Assembly (NCBI GenBank): GCA_963757135.1
Contig: CAVWQE010000004.1
Location: 1,116,001-1,180,000 of the forward strand
DNA length: 64,000 bases
Origin: Gp1-AA145 sp963757135
Lineage (GTDB): Bacteria; Acidobacteriota; Terriglobia; Terriglobales; Acidobacteriaceae
Reading direction: 5' to 3'
Part shown: positions 28,602 to 37,168 of the stretch, in pieces
Layout: each line of letters opens with the position of its first letter
How positions within the stretch are numbered: position 1 is the stretch's first letter
Notes under the pieces: model-generated
What the model was told of the DNA's origin: nothing
Database searches by the model: none
The model's input: the letters and a program-made list of their open reading frames with translations, nothing else
Made by a program: the position numbers and the translations under genes

Positions 28602-29822
28602 CTAAACTCGGGCTTTCGCCTTCTCTTTCTGCCCCGGATCCGATGGTTTCCGGCCCGTCCCCATGGGGACAGGGGCCGACAACTGGTTCCGGTTCGACCG
28701 CCAATCCTGATACGCCACCAGAATCGGTGCCGCGATAGCGATCGACGAATAAGTCCCGATTAGGATGCCAATTACAAGCGCGAAGGAGAATCCATGTAGA
28801 ACTTCGCCGCCAAAAAGGTACAAAGCAAGTACAGTCAGGAATGTTAAACCCGCCGTCAAGATGGTCCGGCTCAGGGTTTGATTAATGCTGCGGTTGACAA
28901 TATCCGAAAACTTCTCCCGCCGCATCAGCTTCAGGTTTTCACGAATGCGGTCAAAAACCACAATGGTGTCGTTATTGGAGTACCCAATCAGGGTCAAAAT
29001 CGCCGCTATCACCGTGAGAGATATAGGTTTATTGGTCAGGGAGAACGCGCCAAGGGTAATCAGGGTATCGTGAAAAACCGTGATCACGGCCGCAACCCCA
29101 TAAATCCACTCAAACCGGACCGCCAGATAAATCAGCATCCCAGCCAGGGAGTACAGAGTCGCCAATACTGCCTGCCTTCTCAATTGCGCTCCCACCTGCG
29201 GTCCTACGATCTCTACCTGATAGACACCAAAATCAGAGAGGAAGAACCCGTCCTGTAGGGACGACAGCACATCTGGATCAACCACTCCCTTCAAGTCATC
29301 GATGCTCCCCAGCACGCCGCCTTTGGTTTTGTCGCGGAAATCAGCGATTTGCTGGGCAATCGCCGTATAGCGCTGCTGCGCGTCGCTGCCCAGGTGCAGC
29401 GGGTCCTTCTGCAACAGGTATGAGCTCAATGCCAGAGAGCTGCTGTTGTTAAGGTCCTGCTTGCCAGCCGGCGCATTGGTTTGGAGCGCGTTGACTATCT
29501 GCTCGCGAGGGCGATCCAGGACAGCCTGATCGGTTGTCTGGGGCACGTCAATCAGCTCTTCATTGCTTCCGGCGACGCCATAACGTTGAATTCGGACATT
29601 GGTCAGGCCGGCGCGGTCCATTAAGGCGCGAATGGCATTATCGTTCGGCGGATGAGAAAACTTCACATAGACCAGCGTGCCGCCGCGAAAATCAATACCC
29701 AGCGGAAGGCCATGCCAGAACAGCATCGAACAAACGCCCGCGATGCTGAAAATCAGCGAGAAGGCGATGAAGTACCACTTCTTGCCCAGGAAATCGATAT
29801 TAGGATTACGAAAAAATTCCAC
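28602..29822 (-). CDS. secF: Protein translocase subunit SecF
   Basis: SecF, with SecD, pulls exported proteins across the inner membrane using proton-motive force. GTG at 29822, preceded by GAGGGG, is chosen. The longer frame to 29897 translates an intergenic repeat. The 406-residue protein has six helices, the periplasmic P1 domain, the FRGGTLVYVKFSHP motif and IGYSNNDTIVVFDRIREN, the signature of the RND-like domain. An extra periplasmic stretch (about residues 110-200) is longer than in E. coli. It follows secD. Confidence 0.94.
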   Translation of the reverse strand: MEFFRNPNIDFLGKKWYFIAFSLIFSIAGVCSMLFWHGLPLGIDFRGGTLVYVKFSHPPNDNAIRALMDRAGLTNVRIQRYGVAGSNEELIDVPQTTDQAVLDRPREQIVNALQTNAPAGKQDLNNSSSLALSSYLLQKDPLHLGSDAQQRYTAIAQQIADFRDKTKGGVLGSIDDLKGVVDPDVLSSLQDGFFLSDFGVYQVEIVGPQVGAQLRRQAVLATLYSLAGMLIYLAVRFEWIYGVAAVITVFHDTLITLGAFSLTNKPISLTVIAAILTLIGYSNNDTIVVFDRIRENLKLMRREKFSDIVNRSINQTLSRTILTAGLTFLTVLALYLFGGEVLHGFSFALVIGILIGTYSSIAIAAPILVAYQDWRSNRNQLSAPVPMGTGRKPSDPGQKEKAKARV

Positions 29823-29837
29823 GCTAAAAAACCCCTC

Positions 29838-29911
29838 GTCGTTCGTCCTTGGCCGTTCGTCGTCGCGCTTCCGGGTTGGCCAACGACCAATAGCCAACGA
29901 CCAACGACCCT
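29838..29911. repeat. GTTCGTC/GGTCGTTGG-type inverted repeat between secD and secF
   Basis: GTTCGTCCTTGGCCGTTCGTCG faces GGCCAACGACCAATAGCCAACGACC. A close relative lies at 58190-58235 after relA. It fills the secD-secF spacer and would be transcribed. Confidence 0.6.
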
Positions 29912-29912
29912 C

Positions 29913-31517
29913 TTAAATACTCAGCACTTCGCCGACACGCTTGCGGCTCAGCACCCAATCAAAAATCACACGCGATACAAAAACCGCGGTAAACAGGTTC
30001 GCGCCCAATCCGAAAACCAGAGTAGTTGCAAATCCCTTCACCGGCCCGGTGCCGAAGAGGAACAAAATTGCCGCCGAAACAATCGTGGTCACGTGGGTAT
30101 CAACAATCGTGACCCAGGCGTGAGCAAATCCCTGCTCCACAGCCGATGGCGGAGTCTTGCCGTTTCGCAACTCTTCGCGGATGCGCTCGAAGATCAGCAC
30201 GTTCGAGTCCACGCCCATACCGACGGTGAGAATCACTCCCGCAATTCCCGGCAGCGTCAGCGTTGCGCCCACGAAGCCCATCAGTCCCAGAAGAATAACT
30301 AAGTTGAAAATCAGGGCGATATCCGCGTTAATCCCCGCCGCGCGATAGTAGATGAGCATGAATGCCAGCACCGCCGCCATGCCTACAACCGCGGCCCGCA
30401 CACCGGAGTGGATCGAGTCGCTGCCAAGAGACGGCCCCACGGTGCGCTCTTCCAGATATTTAATACCCGCGGGCAGCGCGCCGGAACGAAGCGTCAGTGA
30501 CAGGTCCCTGGATTGCTGTTCGGTCATGCTGCCGCTGATTTCGCCGCGATCGCGAATCGGCTCTTTGATGTTAGCGACTTCGCGGACCTTGTTATCCAGC
30601 ACCACCGCCAACTTGTCGCCCACGTGCTGAGACGTGAAGCTGTAGAAGCGCTGGCCACCCTCGTTGCTCAAGGTGAAGTTCACGCTGGCTTCGCCGGTCT
30701 GATTGCGCCCAGGCTGAGCATCACGCAAATCTTTTCCGCGCACCGCGGAAAAGCGCGAAACAAAGCACCATGTCGTCTCGGGCCCATCCGCGCACTGACC
30801 ACTCAGCAAGACTGAATCCGGTGGCGCGATACCGCCTTTGGCTTGCAACGCCGCTTGTTCGCTTGGATATGGGCCGTCCAGCATCTGCTTAATCTCAAGC
30901 ATGGCAGTGGACTGCATTACGGCCTTGACCCGCGCCGGATCGTCCACGCCCGGCAACTGCACCAGAATCTGATAATCCCCGAGCCCGTGTTCCTCAATGA
31001 TCGGCTCGCTTACTCCGAGCGAGTCAATTCGGCTGCGAATGGTTTCAATTGCCTGCGTGACCGCACGATTCTTAGTGTCAGTTAGCGCACTCGGCTTCAT
31101 GGTAACGGTCCAGGTGTCATTGGCGCCGGAAGCGGCATCGTATTCGGGAAGCTTGTCGCTAGTTAGAGTTCTCAGATCCGAAGCCGCATTGGGAGGAACG
31201 CCCTTAATAACGATTTGCTCCGGGTGGTTGGTCGGGTCGGGCTTGGTGATTTCGGCGTAGTTGATCTTGGCCGTTTTCATGCCGGCTTTCAGCAACTCGA
31301 TTGCGTTATCGGAATCGACGTTGACGGCATCATTCACCTGCACCTGGAGAATGAGGTGAGTCCCACCTTTCAGATCGAGCCCCAGATGGATCCGCTGCAG
31401 CAGCGCATCCGCAAGCGCCCCGCCAGAAACGCCGCCGGGGATACCAAAGATGCCGTAAGTAGACACCAGCAACGCACCCAGGATTACGATGACCTTCCAG
31501 CCCAGACCCTTTTTCAT
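29913..31517 (-). CDS. secD: Protein translocase subunit SecD
   Basis: From the ATG at 31517 (MKKGLGWKVIVILGALLV, with AGGAG upstream) the protein has 534 residues; the frame open to 31646 only translates a palindromic repeat. It has the DLKGGTHLILQV motif after the first helix, a large periplasmic P1 domain and six helices with GMGVDSNVLIFERIREELR. It is cotranscribed with yajC upstream and secF downstream, the canonical tgt-yajC-secD-secF order. Confidence 0.95.
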   Translation of the reverse strand: MKKGLGWKVIVILGALLVSTYGIFGIPGGVSGGALADALLQRIHLGLDLKGGTHLILQVQVNDAVNVDSDNAIELLKAGMKTAKINYAEITKPDPTNHPEQIVIKGVPPNAASDLRTLTSDKLPEYDAASGANDTWTVTMKPSALTDTKNRAVTQAIETIRSRIDSLGVSEPIIEEHGLGDYQILVQLPGVDDPARVKAVMQSTAMLEIKQMLDGPYPSEQAALQAKGGIAPPDSVLLSGQCADGPETTWCFVSRFSAVRGKDLRDAQPGRNQTGEASVNFTLSNEGGQRFYSFTSQHVGDKLAVVLDNKVREVANIKEPIRDRGEISGSMTEQQSRDLSLTLRSGALPAGIKYLEERTVGPSLGSDSIHSGVRAAVVGMAAVLAFMLIYYRAAGINADIALIFNLVILLGLMGFVGATLTLPGIAGVILTVGMGVDSNVLIFERIREELRNGKTPPSAVEQGFAHAWVTIVDTHVTTIVSAAILFLFGTGPVKGFATTLVFGLGANLFTAVFVSRVIFDWVLSRKRVGEVLSI

Positions 31518-31547
31518 ATAAAGACGACTGCTCCTAAGGCATGTTAC

Positions 31548-31638
31548 GTAGGGGCGGGTGCCCTCACCCGCCCGGCCGAGCAAGGCTCGGCGGAAATCAT
31601 GGCGAGCTTTACTCGCCCACCCGGACGAGGGCGTCCGG
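31548..31638. repeat. Palindromic repeat cluster, GTAGGGGCGGGTG family
   Basis: GTAGGGGCGGGTG-CCC-TCACCCGCCC and GGCCGAGC-AAG-GCTCGGC form two adjacent hairpins (31548-31593). GGCGAG-CTTTA-CTCGCC (31601-31617) and CCGGACG-AGGG-CGTCCGG (31621-31638) follow. All four hairpins lie between yajC and secD. The first pair is nearly identical to the copy inside the tgt coding sequence (32729-32775) and to the one at 36268-36311. Confidence 0.85.
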
Positions 31639-31652
31639 GACTTCACAAAACC

Positions 31653-31979
31653 TTACTTCGTAACCGCCTCCTCCGGCGTGGTCACTGAAACCACCGACGC
31701 GCGGGTTATTTCGATCCGAATATTGTCGGGCGGAACCCGCAAGTGCAGGGCATCATCCTTAAGCGCCACGATAGTTCCGCGCAAGCCACCGCTTGTCACC
31801 ACTTTATCGCCGGTCTTGAGTTCGCCGAGAGTGGCCTGCCATTTTTTCTGGCGCCGCTGTTGGGAGTAGAACATGTAACCGAACAGCAAAATCAGGGGTA
31901 AAAACAGGACAAGCCCGGACAATCCACCCGCGCCGCCGGGACTGCTAGTCTGCAATGCAAAAAGTGCGAATATATACAT
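31653..31979 (-). CDS. yajC: Preprotein translocase accessory subunit YajC
   Basis: The 108-residue protein has one membrane helix (about 20-40, LVLFLPLILLFGYMFY), then QQRRQKKWQATLGELKTGD and KVVTSGGLRGTIVALKDD, the YajC signature. It forms a complex with SecD and SecF. It lies between tgt and secD. Confidence 0.94.
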   Translation of the reverse strand: MYIFALFALQTSSPGGAGGLSGLVLFLPLILLFGYMFYSQQRRQKKWQATLGELKTGDKVVTSGGLRGTIVALKDDALHLRVPPDNIRIEITRASVVSVTTPEEAVTK

Positions 31980-32199
31980 TTGGATGCCGCTTAATGGCCC
32001 GCGAAGTCGCTGGCCGAACCTGAGCTTCTAGCGCCCGCTCAACCCAATCCACCGCAGAACACCTGCTGGTGTCCGCTGGCACGTTGCGTTTTGCGCGGAA
32101 GCTACTGCGTATTCAGAACCGGACGTTAGTTTTTACAACTGGGATGGCAAGCCGGGCCAATCAATGGAGCCCAGAGAAGAAATCGCGCACATTCCCAAG

Positions 32200-33369
32200 T
32201 CAAATAGAATGCCGGACGCGCCGCATAGTGTCAAGGTAGAAACTCAGGTTGTGGATCGTGTTTAGGATTTGGGCAAGTAGCTCGTTTGACGCATAAAGAT
32301 GACGCAAATAGGCGCGCGAGTAGCGCCGGCACACCCGGCAGCCGCAGTTTGGATCGAGCGGTCCCTGGTCTGACGCAAATCTCGCCTGCTTGATCGAAAT
32401 CTTCCCTTCTGACGTGAATAACAGTCCGTGCCGTGCGGCCCGTGTCGGCAGCACGCAATCCATCATGTCCACGCCGAGGTTCGCGTATTCGGCGATCTCT
32501 TCCGGCGTTCCCACTCCCATCAGATAACGCGGTTTGTCTTTCGGCAGGAATTCCAGAGTTGCTTCGACCACTTCGCGAGTCATCGCCCGAGGTTCACCGA
32601 CGCTCAATCCCCCAATAGCGTAACCATCAAAACCAATCTCAATCGTTCGCTCCGCCGATTCTTTGCGCAAAGCCAAATCCATTCCACCCTGGACAATGCC
32701 AAAGAGGGCCTGGGTCGCCTCAACTGGCGTAGGGGCGGCGGGTGCCCTCACCCGCCCGGCCGAGCGAAGCTCGGCAGGATTTTCCTGATCGCTGACCGCT
32801 GATGGCTGACGGCTAGTCCACGGCACCTCCCCCTTGTGCTCCTCAAAGTACCTCTTGCTCCTCGCCGCCCAGCGCAGCGTCATCTCCATCGAGTCACGCA
32901 CGCGTTTGCTATCAGCGGGGAACTCCGTGCATTCATCGAATGCCATGATGACGTCCGCCCCCAGCCCGATCTGCGCTTCGGTAGCAGTTTCCGGGGACAA
33001 AAAATGCGACGACCCGTCGAGATGCGAGCGAAACGTAACGCCCTCTTCCGTGACTTTGCGCAATTCGCTGAGGCTGAAAACCTGAAAGCCGCCAGAGTCG
33101 GTCAGGATGGCCCTCGGCCACGACATGAACCGGTGCAGGCCGCCGAGTTGCCGAACCTGCTCGATGCCCGGCCGCAAATACAGGTGATAGGTGTTGCCCA
33201 GTAGAATCTCGACGCCGAGTTCTTCTAGAACGTCCTGCGGAACGCCTTTGACGGTTGCCTGTGTCCCCACCGGCATGAACACGGGAGTTTCAACCGGGCC
33301 ATGGGGAGTGATCAGCTGCCCCCGGCGGGCTGAATCCATCGTTGCGACGATCTCGAATTGGATAGACAC
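32200..33369 (-). CDS. tgt: Queuine tRNA-ribosyltransferase, with an in-frame repeat insertion
   Basis: Tgt exchanges guanine-34 for preQ1 in GUN-anticodon tRNAs. The start is GTG at 33369 (389 residues). Visible hallmarks are DSGGFQVFSL with the catalytic Asp, LMGVGTPEEI, MDCVLPTRAARHG and the zinc site CGCRVCRRYSRAYLRH. Between the helix ending FEEHKGE and QALFGIVQGG about 35 extra residues (about 182-217) are encoded by a palindromic repeat (32729-32775) plus a second repeat type (32786-32818). The frame is kept and the conserved core is intact, so the enzyme is probably active. It is the first gene of tgt-yajC-secD-secF. Confidence 0.94.
   Translation of the reverse strand: MSIQFEIVATMDSARRGQLITPHGPVETPVFMPVGTQATVKGVPQDVLEELGVEILLGNTYHLYLRPGIEQVRQLGGLHRFMSWPRAILTDSGGFQVFSLSELRKVTEEGVTFRSHLDGSSHFLSPETATEAQIGLGADVIMAFDECTEFPADSKRVRDSMEMTLRWAARSKRYFEEHKGEVPWTSRQPSAVSDQENPAELRSAGRVRAPAAPTPVEATQALFGIVQGGMDLALRKESAERTIEIGFDGYAIGGLSVGEPRAMTREVVEATLEFLPKDKPRYLMGVGTPEEIAEYANLGVDMMDCVLPTRAARHGLLFTSEGKISIKQARFASDQGPLDPNCGCRVCRRYSRAYLRHLYASNELLAQILNTIHNLSFYLDTMRRVRHSI
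32729..32818. repeat. Two palindromic repeats inserted in frame inside tgt
   Basis: GTAGGGGCGGCGGGTG facing CACCCGCCC, then GGCCGAGC-GAA-GCTCGGC (to 32775), match the intergenic copies at 31548 and 36268. After a short linker, CTGATCGCTGACCGCTGATGG and onward resembles the CAGTGGTCAG family. Both are translated as part of Tgt (residues of the type PAELRSAGRVRAPAAPT and QPSAVSDQ). Confidence 0.85.
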
Positions 33370-33462
33370 TCATCCGGATTCTACAGAACCGGCGCGCACC
33401 GTCGTCGTTTCTACGATTGAAACCTCACGGATCGAAGGATAGAATTCGCCTGCACGCAGCAC

Positions 33463-34413
33463 ATGAGCCTTGGCACCCCAACTCTACCGCCTGTCTCCAA
33501 CGATGACTACTCGCGACTGTCCGGCTACGTCCCTGCCGGGTTCTGGCACAGATTTTTCGCCTTCGTGATTGACGGGATCGTCGTTTCAATCCTGTGCTTC
33601 GGCATGGCTGAACTCTTCAATCGGTTTTTCGCTCACTCTCCGATTTGGGCGGCACTCTCGGGCTTCGTAATCACAACTGCGTATTTCGCGACTTTCGGCA
33701 GTAAGCTGGTTGATGGCCAGACGCTGGGCATGATGGCGACTAGCGTGAGGGTCGTCGCCGACGATGGCTCGACGCTTTCGCTGCAGCGTTCTTTTGTGCG
33801 TTACGCCGTCCTGTTCATTCCATTTCTGCTCAGTTCCGCCGTCCTTCCGCGCTGGACGCCTTCCGTGATCGCCTACGGCTACGACACGACGATGGCCTTT
33901 GCGGGAAGCGCAATTGTTTACCTGGCGATTTTCAATCGCAGGACCGGGCAATCCTTGCACGACCTTGCAACGCAAACATTTGTTGTCGATTCCGCCGGGG
34001 ACGGGCCCCTCCACACCGTCGCGTTTTGGAGACCTCACTGGGCTATCCTGCTGCTCGGTTTAGCCTCGAGCCTTGTAGTTCCACACATGTCGAGTACCTT
34101 CGGGGAGGTAACATCAGTTGAGCGGTCCGTTTCGCGAATGCCGGGCGTCACAGAGGCCAACGTGGTGCTCAAATTCTCAAGAGATCAGTCCGGGATCATC
34201 GTGAAAACCGGATGCGACCAGATCTCCGAAGACCACAACAAAGCAGCCGCCCCGATTGCGGAAGCCGTACTCAACGGGGATGCCAAAGCTTCGGAACGCG
34301 ATTACATAGAGATCGACTGTGTGAAGACAGTACAAGTGGGATTCTTCAAGAGCACCACCAACAATTTTTTCAGACGCGCCCCGCAAGAGTGGCGGGCTCT
34401 GATTCAAAACTGA
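33463..34413 (+). CDS. RDD-family membrane protein with extra C-terminal domain
   Basis: The 316-residue protein begins MSLGTPTLPPVSNDDYSRLS. The RDD domain (about 23-175) starts FWHRFFAFVIDGIVVSILCF, with conserved Arg and Asp, and includes VDGQTLGMMATSVRVVADDG. A fourth helix (WAILLLGLASSLVV) and a periplasmic-looking domain of about 100 residues (VTEANVVLKFSRDQSGIIVK onward, two cysteines) follow. That extension is not part of ordinary RDD proteins and has no recognised family. It is divergent from tgt and convergent with the hydrolase gene, overlapping it by 10 bp. Confidence 0.75.
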   Translation: MSLGTPTLPPVSNDDYSRLSGYVPAGFWHRFFAFVIDGIVVSILCFGMAELFNRFFAHSPIWAALSGFVITTAYFATFGSKLVDGQTLGMMATSVRVVADDGSTLSLQRSFVRYAVLFIPFLLSSAVLPRWTPSVIAYGYDTTMAFAGSAIVYLAIFNRRTGQSLHDLATQTFVVDSAGDGPLHTVAFWRPHWAILLLGLASSLVVPHMSSTFGEVTSVERSVSRMPGVTEANVVLKFSRDQSGIIVKTGCDQISEDHNKAAAPIAEAVLNGDAKASERDYIEIDCVKTVQVGFFKSTTNNFFRRAPQEWRALIQN

Positions 34414-36212
34414 ATCAACCGCACCGGCACCACCGGTAACACCAACGCCGACGGATGCTCCGCATCGTGTAGCACCACATTCGCCGCACTCACAAAATGC
34501 TGCTCGGATTTTCCATCGCTGTCCTTCAAATAGCGTGCCGCACCGGTATTCAGATTGCGATCGAAGCGCGGAAAATTGCTGCTCGAAACCTCCAGCCTCA
34601 GCACATGACCCTTCTTGAACACGTTGCTGGTCGCCCAGACGTCGATCGTCAGTTTATAAACCTGCCCCGGATTGATGAGCATCGGCGTCTCGCGCGAATC
34701 GCGATAACGCGCCCGCAAGATGCCTTCCGTCAGGTTCTGTGCGAAGCCGTCGGGCCAGACGTCCACCAGTTTGGCCGTGAAGTCGGTGTCCACCGCAGAC
34801 GACTTGACGTAAAGCTCCAGGCTGACCGGCCCGGTGACTTCCGTGTCTTCAGCCATGGGCGAAGTTGAATAAACAAGAACATCGTCGCGTCTCTCAATTG
34901 CCCGCTGGTCCCGCGGGCCGGGAGGAAGGTGGTTTCCATCACAGCATAGTGGCCCGCCAATGGTCGGCACCGGATTTCCCGGATCGTAAACATACTGGTC
35001 AGCCGCTTCTTTCGCGGGAACCGCCGTTGAAAGGCTGCCGCTGCCGCGCAGCGAGTTCGCCTTGCCGTTCGAGTGTAGAAAGTATTTCGTACTCTTCGCG
35101 CGCGTTAGCGGCCAAGCCTCTTCGTCACGCCACTGGTTTGCGCCCATCACAAAAATTTTTACCGGCTTCCCCGAAGCGAATTCATTCTTCTCGCCTTTAA
35201 ACAGGTAGTCGTACCAGCCCAAGGTCACGTCGTCTTCCGGACGATCGAGGTCGGGGCCGAAATCAACATCTCCGATCTTGCGTCCGCTGCCAGCATGTCC
35301 ACCAACGGTCACGACCAACTGCTGTCCGTTCCGCGCTTCATCGCTTCCACCATGCTCGCGAATGCCCTCGTAATTACGCAATGATCCGCCGAGAAAAAGG
35401 TCGTACCAAGCCGCGATGTGCAGGGCCGGTACCTTGATGTCGGCAAAATGCTCTTCGATCGAGAGCGCCTTCCAATAATCGTCGTAGCTCGGATGCGCCA
35501 GCCAATCGAGAAAATACGGTGCGAGCACAGCCGTCGAAGTCGGATCGGAGCTCTTGTCCTGGTTGTAAAGCGGATAATTCGTCAGCGGCAGAGTCCACAT
35601 GCCGCCGAGAGCATTGGTGTCCCGTGAAACCGCGCGCTCGTAGGTGTTTTGCGACAGGCCGGAAGTCCACGATTCGTCGAACCACTGCTCGAACGCTCCG
35701 CCCTGGTAAGTCCAGTTCTCGTGATAATTACTGGCGGTAACTATCGGGCAGATACCCGCAAGATGCGGCGGGTGCGCAATCGCCGCCAGCATTTGGGTTG
35801 CGCCGACATACGATCCGCCGAACATTCCAACCTTGCCATTCGAATACGGCAGGGCCGCCGCCCATTCGATGGTGTCGTAGCCATCATTCGGTTCGTTCTT
35901 GAATACGTACCAGTCGCCTTCCGACGCGTAACGCCCGCGCACGTCTTCGACAATCACCACATAGCCACGAGAAGCGCCCTTTAAGCCGAAGTCAACCTCG
36001 TTGTCTTTGTTATAAGGCGTGCGCTGAAGGAGCACCGGAAATTTGCCCTCGGCGCTTGGACGATAAATATCCGCGCGCAACGTCACGCCGTCGCGCATCT
36101 GGACCTTCGCGTTGCGCTCATAGGTGACGGCGTAGGGATCGGCGGCGTAAACAAGGACACAAGAGCAGAGAATCGCGATGACGGTTAGTCGGATGACGTG
36201 CGGACGATTCAT
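34404..36212 (-). CDS. CocE/NonD-type alpha/beta hydrolase, exported
   Basis: The 602-residue protein starts at the ATG at 36212, with GGAGG upstream; the frame to 36404 only reads a repeat. A signal peptide (VIAILCSCVLVYAADP) precedes an X-Pro dipeptidyl-peptidase S15-type hydrolase domain. The nucleophile elbow FGGSYVG has Ser134 and the VEDVRGRYASEGD motif is typical. The C-terminal galactose-binding-like beta domain has LEVSSSNFPRFDRNLNTG. Relatives cleave acyl-peptides, glutaryl-cephalosporins or cocaine esters; the substrate here is unknown. Confidence 0.88.
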   Translation of the reverse strand: MNRPHVIRLTVIAILCSCVLVYAADPYAVTYERNAKVQMRDGVTLRADIYRPSAEGKFPVLLQRTPYNKDNEVDFGLKGASRGYVVIVEDVRGRYASEGDWYVFKNEPNDGYDTIEWAAALPYSNGKVGMFGGSYVGATQMLAAIAHPPHLAGICPIVTASNYHENWTYQGGAFEQWFDESWTSGLSQNTYERAVSRDTNALGGMWTLPLTNYPLYNQDKSSDPTSTAVLAPYFLDWLAHPSYDDYWKALSIEEHFADIKVPALHIAAWYDLFLGGSLRNYEGIREHGGSDEARNGQQLVVTVGGHAGSGRKIGDVDFGPDLDRPEDDVTLGWYDYLFKGEKNEFASGKPVKIFVMGANQWRDEEAWPLTRAKSTKYFLHSNGKANSLRGSGSLSTAVPAKEAADQYVYDPGNPVPTIGGPLCCDGNHLPPGPRDQRAIERRDDVLVYSTSPMAEDTEVTGPVSLELYVKSSAVDTDFTAKLVDVWPDGFAQNLTEGILRARYRDSRETPMLINPGQVYKLTIDVWATSNVFKKGHVLRLEVSSSNFPRFDRNLNTGAARYLKDSDGKSEQHFVSAANVVLHDAEHPSALVLPVVPVRLIQF

Positions 36213-36267
36213 AGAATGAAACCTCCAAGGAAAGATGAACGGCAGAAAGATTATCAGAATAGATCGT

Positions 36268-36311
36268 GTAGGGGCGGGTGCCCTCACCTGCCCGGCGGAG
36301 CAACGCTCCGC
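36268..36311. repeat. GTAGGGGCGGGTG-family palindrome upstream of the hydrolase
   Basis: GTAGGGGCGGGTG-CCC-TCACCTGCCC and GGCGGAGC-AAC-GCTCCGC form two hairpins, matching the copies at 31548 and inside tgt apart from compensated base changes in the second stem (GGCGGAGC/GCTCCGC against GGCCGAGC/GCTCGGC). Confidence 0.85.
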
Positions 36312-36373
36312 AAGCTGTTCGCCTGAAGGGCCCAACTTCGGAAGCAGAGGCTCTATGGCCGGCAGAATAAGCC

Positions 36374-36403
36374 TGTCAGACAAATATGCTATAATGTCTG
36401 ACA
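36374..36403 (+). promoter_or_regulatory. Palindromic operator over the vapBC promoter
   Basis: TGTCAGACA - 12 bp - TGTCTGACA is a perfect nine-base inverted repeat that ends at the base before the vapB ATG. A consensus -10 TATAAT (36390-36395) lies between and into the half-sites. This is the arrangement expected for autorepression by a ribbon-helix-helix antitoxin. The predicted transcript would start at or within a few bases of the ATG, and no ribosome-binding site is visible, so the message may be leaderless. Confidence 0.75.
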
Positions 36404-36658
36404 ATGCCCTCGAATCGAATAACTGTCCGCGTCCCCGACGCCCTCACCGCGCGCCTCCGCACCCATTCCCGCGCAAAAGGAATCACCGAGTCCAAACTCG
36501 TCCGCGAAGCCCTCGAAACCTACCTGGGCAACACGACGGAAACCCGCTCCGCCTACGAGCTGGCCGAAGCCGCAGGCATCATCGGCGCCGCGCGCACCCT
36601 CCCCAAAGACCTGAGCACCCACCCGCGCCACATGAAAGGATTCGGCAACAATAAATGA
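36404..36658 (+). CDS. vapB: Ribbon-helix-helix antitoxin (VapB/CopG type)
   Basis: This 84-residue protein has an N-terminal ribbon-helix-helix fold (NRITVRVPDALTARLRTHSR, then KGITESKLVREALETYL) for DNA binding. The C-terminal tail should wrap the toxin. The stop overlaps the toxin start by four bases (ATGA), so translation is coupled. Codons are unusually C-ended compared with neighbours, a hint of recent acquisition. Confidence 0.87.
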   Translation: MPSNRITVRVPDALTARLRTHSRAKGITESKLVREALETYLGNTTETRSAYELAEAAGIIGAARTLPKDLSTHPRHMKGFGNNK

Positions 36659-37074
36659 GGCGCGTCCTCGCCGACACCGGTCCCATCGTCGCCATCCTCA
36701 GCCGCCGCGACCAATTTCACCTCACTTGCGTCGAAGCCCTGCACGATCTTCCCGGCCCGCTCTTCACTTGCTGGCCCGTCATCACCGAGGCCGCCTGGCT
36801 CCTCCGCCGCGACTCAGCCGCCGTCCAGCAACTCCTCCACATCCTCGACACCGGATTCCTCGAACTCCTCGCCCTCACCACCGCCGACGCTAAGCCCATC
36901 GCCGCCATTCTTAAAAAGGACCGCGACATCCGCATCCAACTCGCCGATGCAGCCCTCGTCCACCTCGCCACCCGCGACGGCCTAGACACGATCTTCACCC
37001 TCGATCAGCGAGATTTTTCGGTGTACCGGTTGCCGAGAGGGAAGGCTTTTCGGATATTGCCGAGTCGCTCTTGA
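36655..37074 (+). CDS. vapC: PIN-domain ribonuclease toxin VapC
   Basis: The 139-residue PIN domain keeps the acidic metal-binding set: LADTGPIVAIL (Asp7), VITEAAWLL (Glu), QLADAALVHLA (Asp) and FTLDQRDF (Asp). VapC toxins cleave tRNA or rRNA when freed from the antitoxin. With all four acidic positions present it is predicted active. Codon use is strongly C-ended, as in vapB. Confidence 0.87.
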   Translation: MRRVLADTGPIVAILSRRDQFHLTCVEALHDLPGPLFTCWPVITEAAWLLRRDSAAVQQLLHILDTGFLELLALTTADAKPIAAILKKDRDIRIQLADAALVHLATRDGLDTIFTLDQRDFSVYRLPRGKAFRILPSRS

Positions 37075-37168
37075 GTCGCCTTCGGGAGGGCACGGCTTCA
37101 GTCGTGCAGTAAAAACCGTCGCTCTTTCGTAACTTTCTTCAAACTCGTCTCAGCAGTACGCTTCCCAT

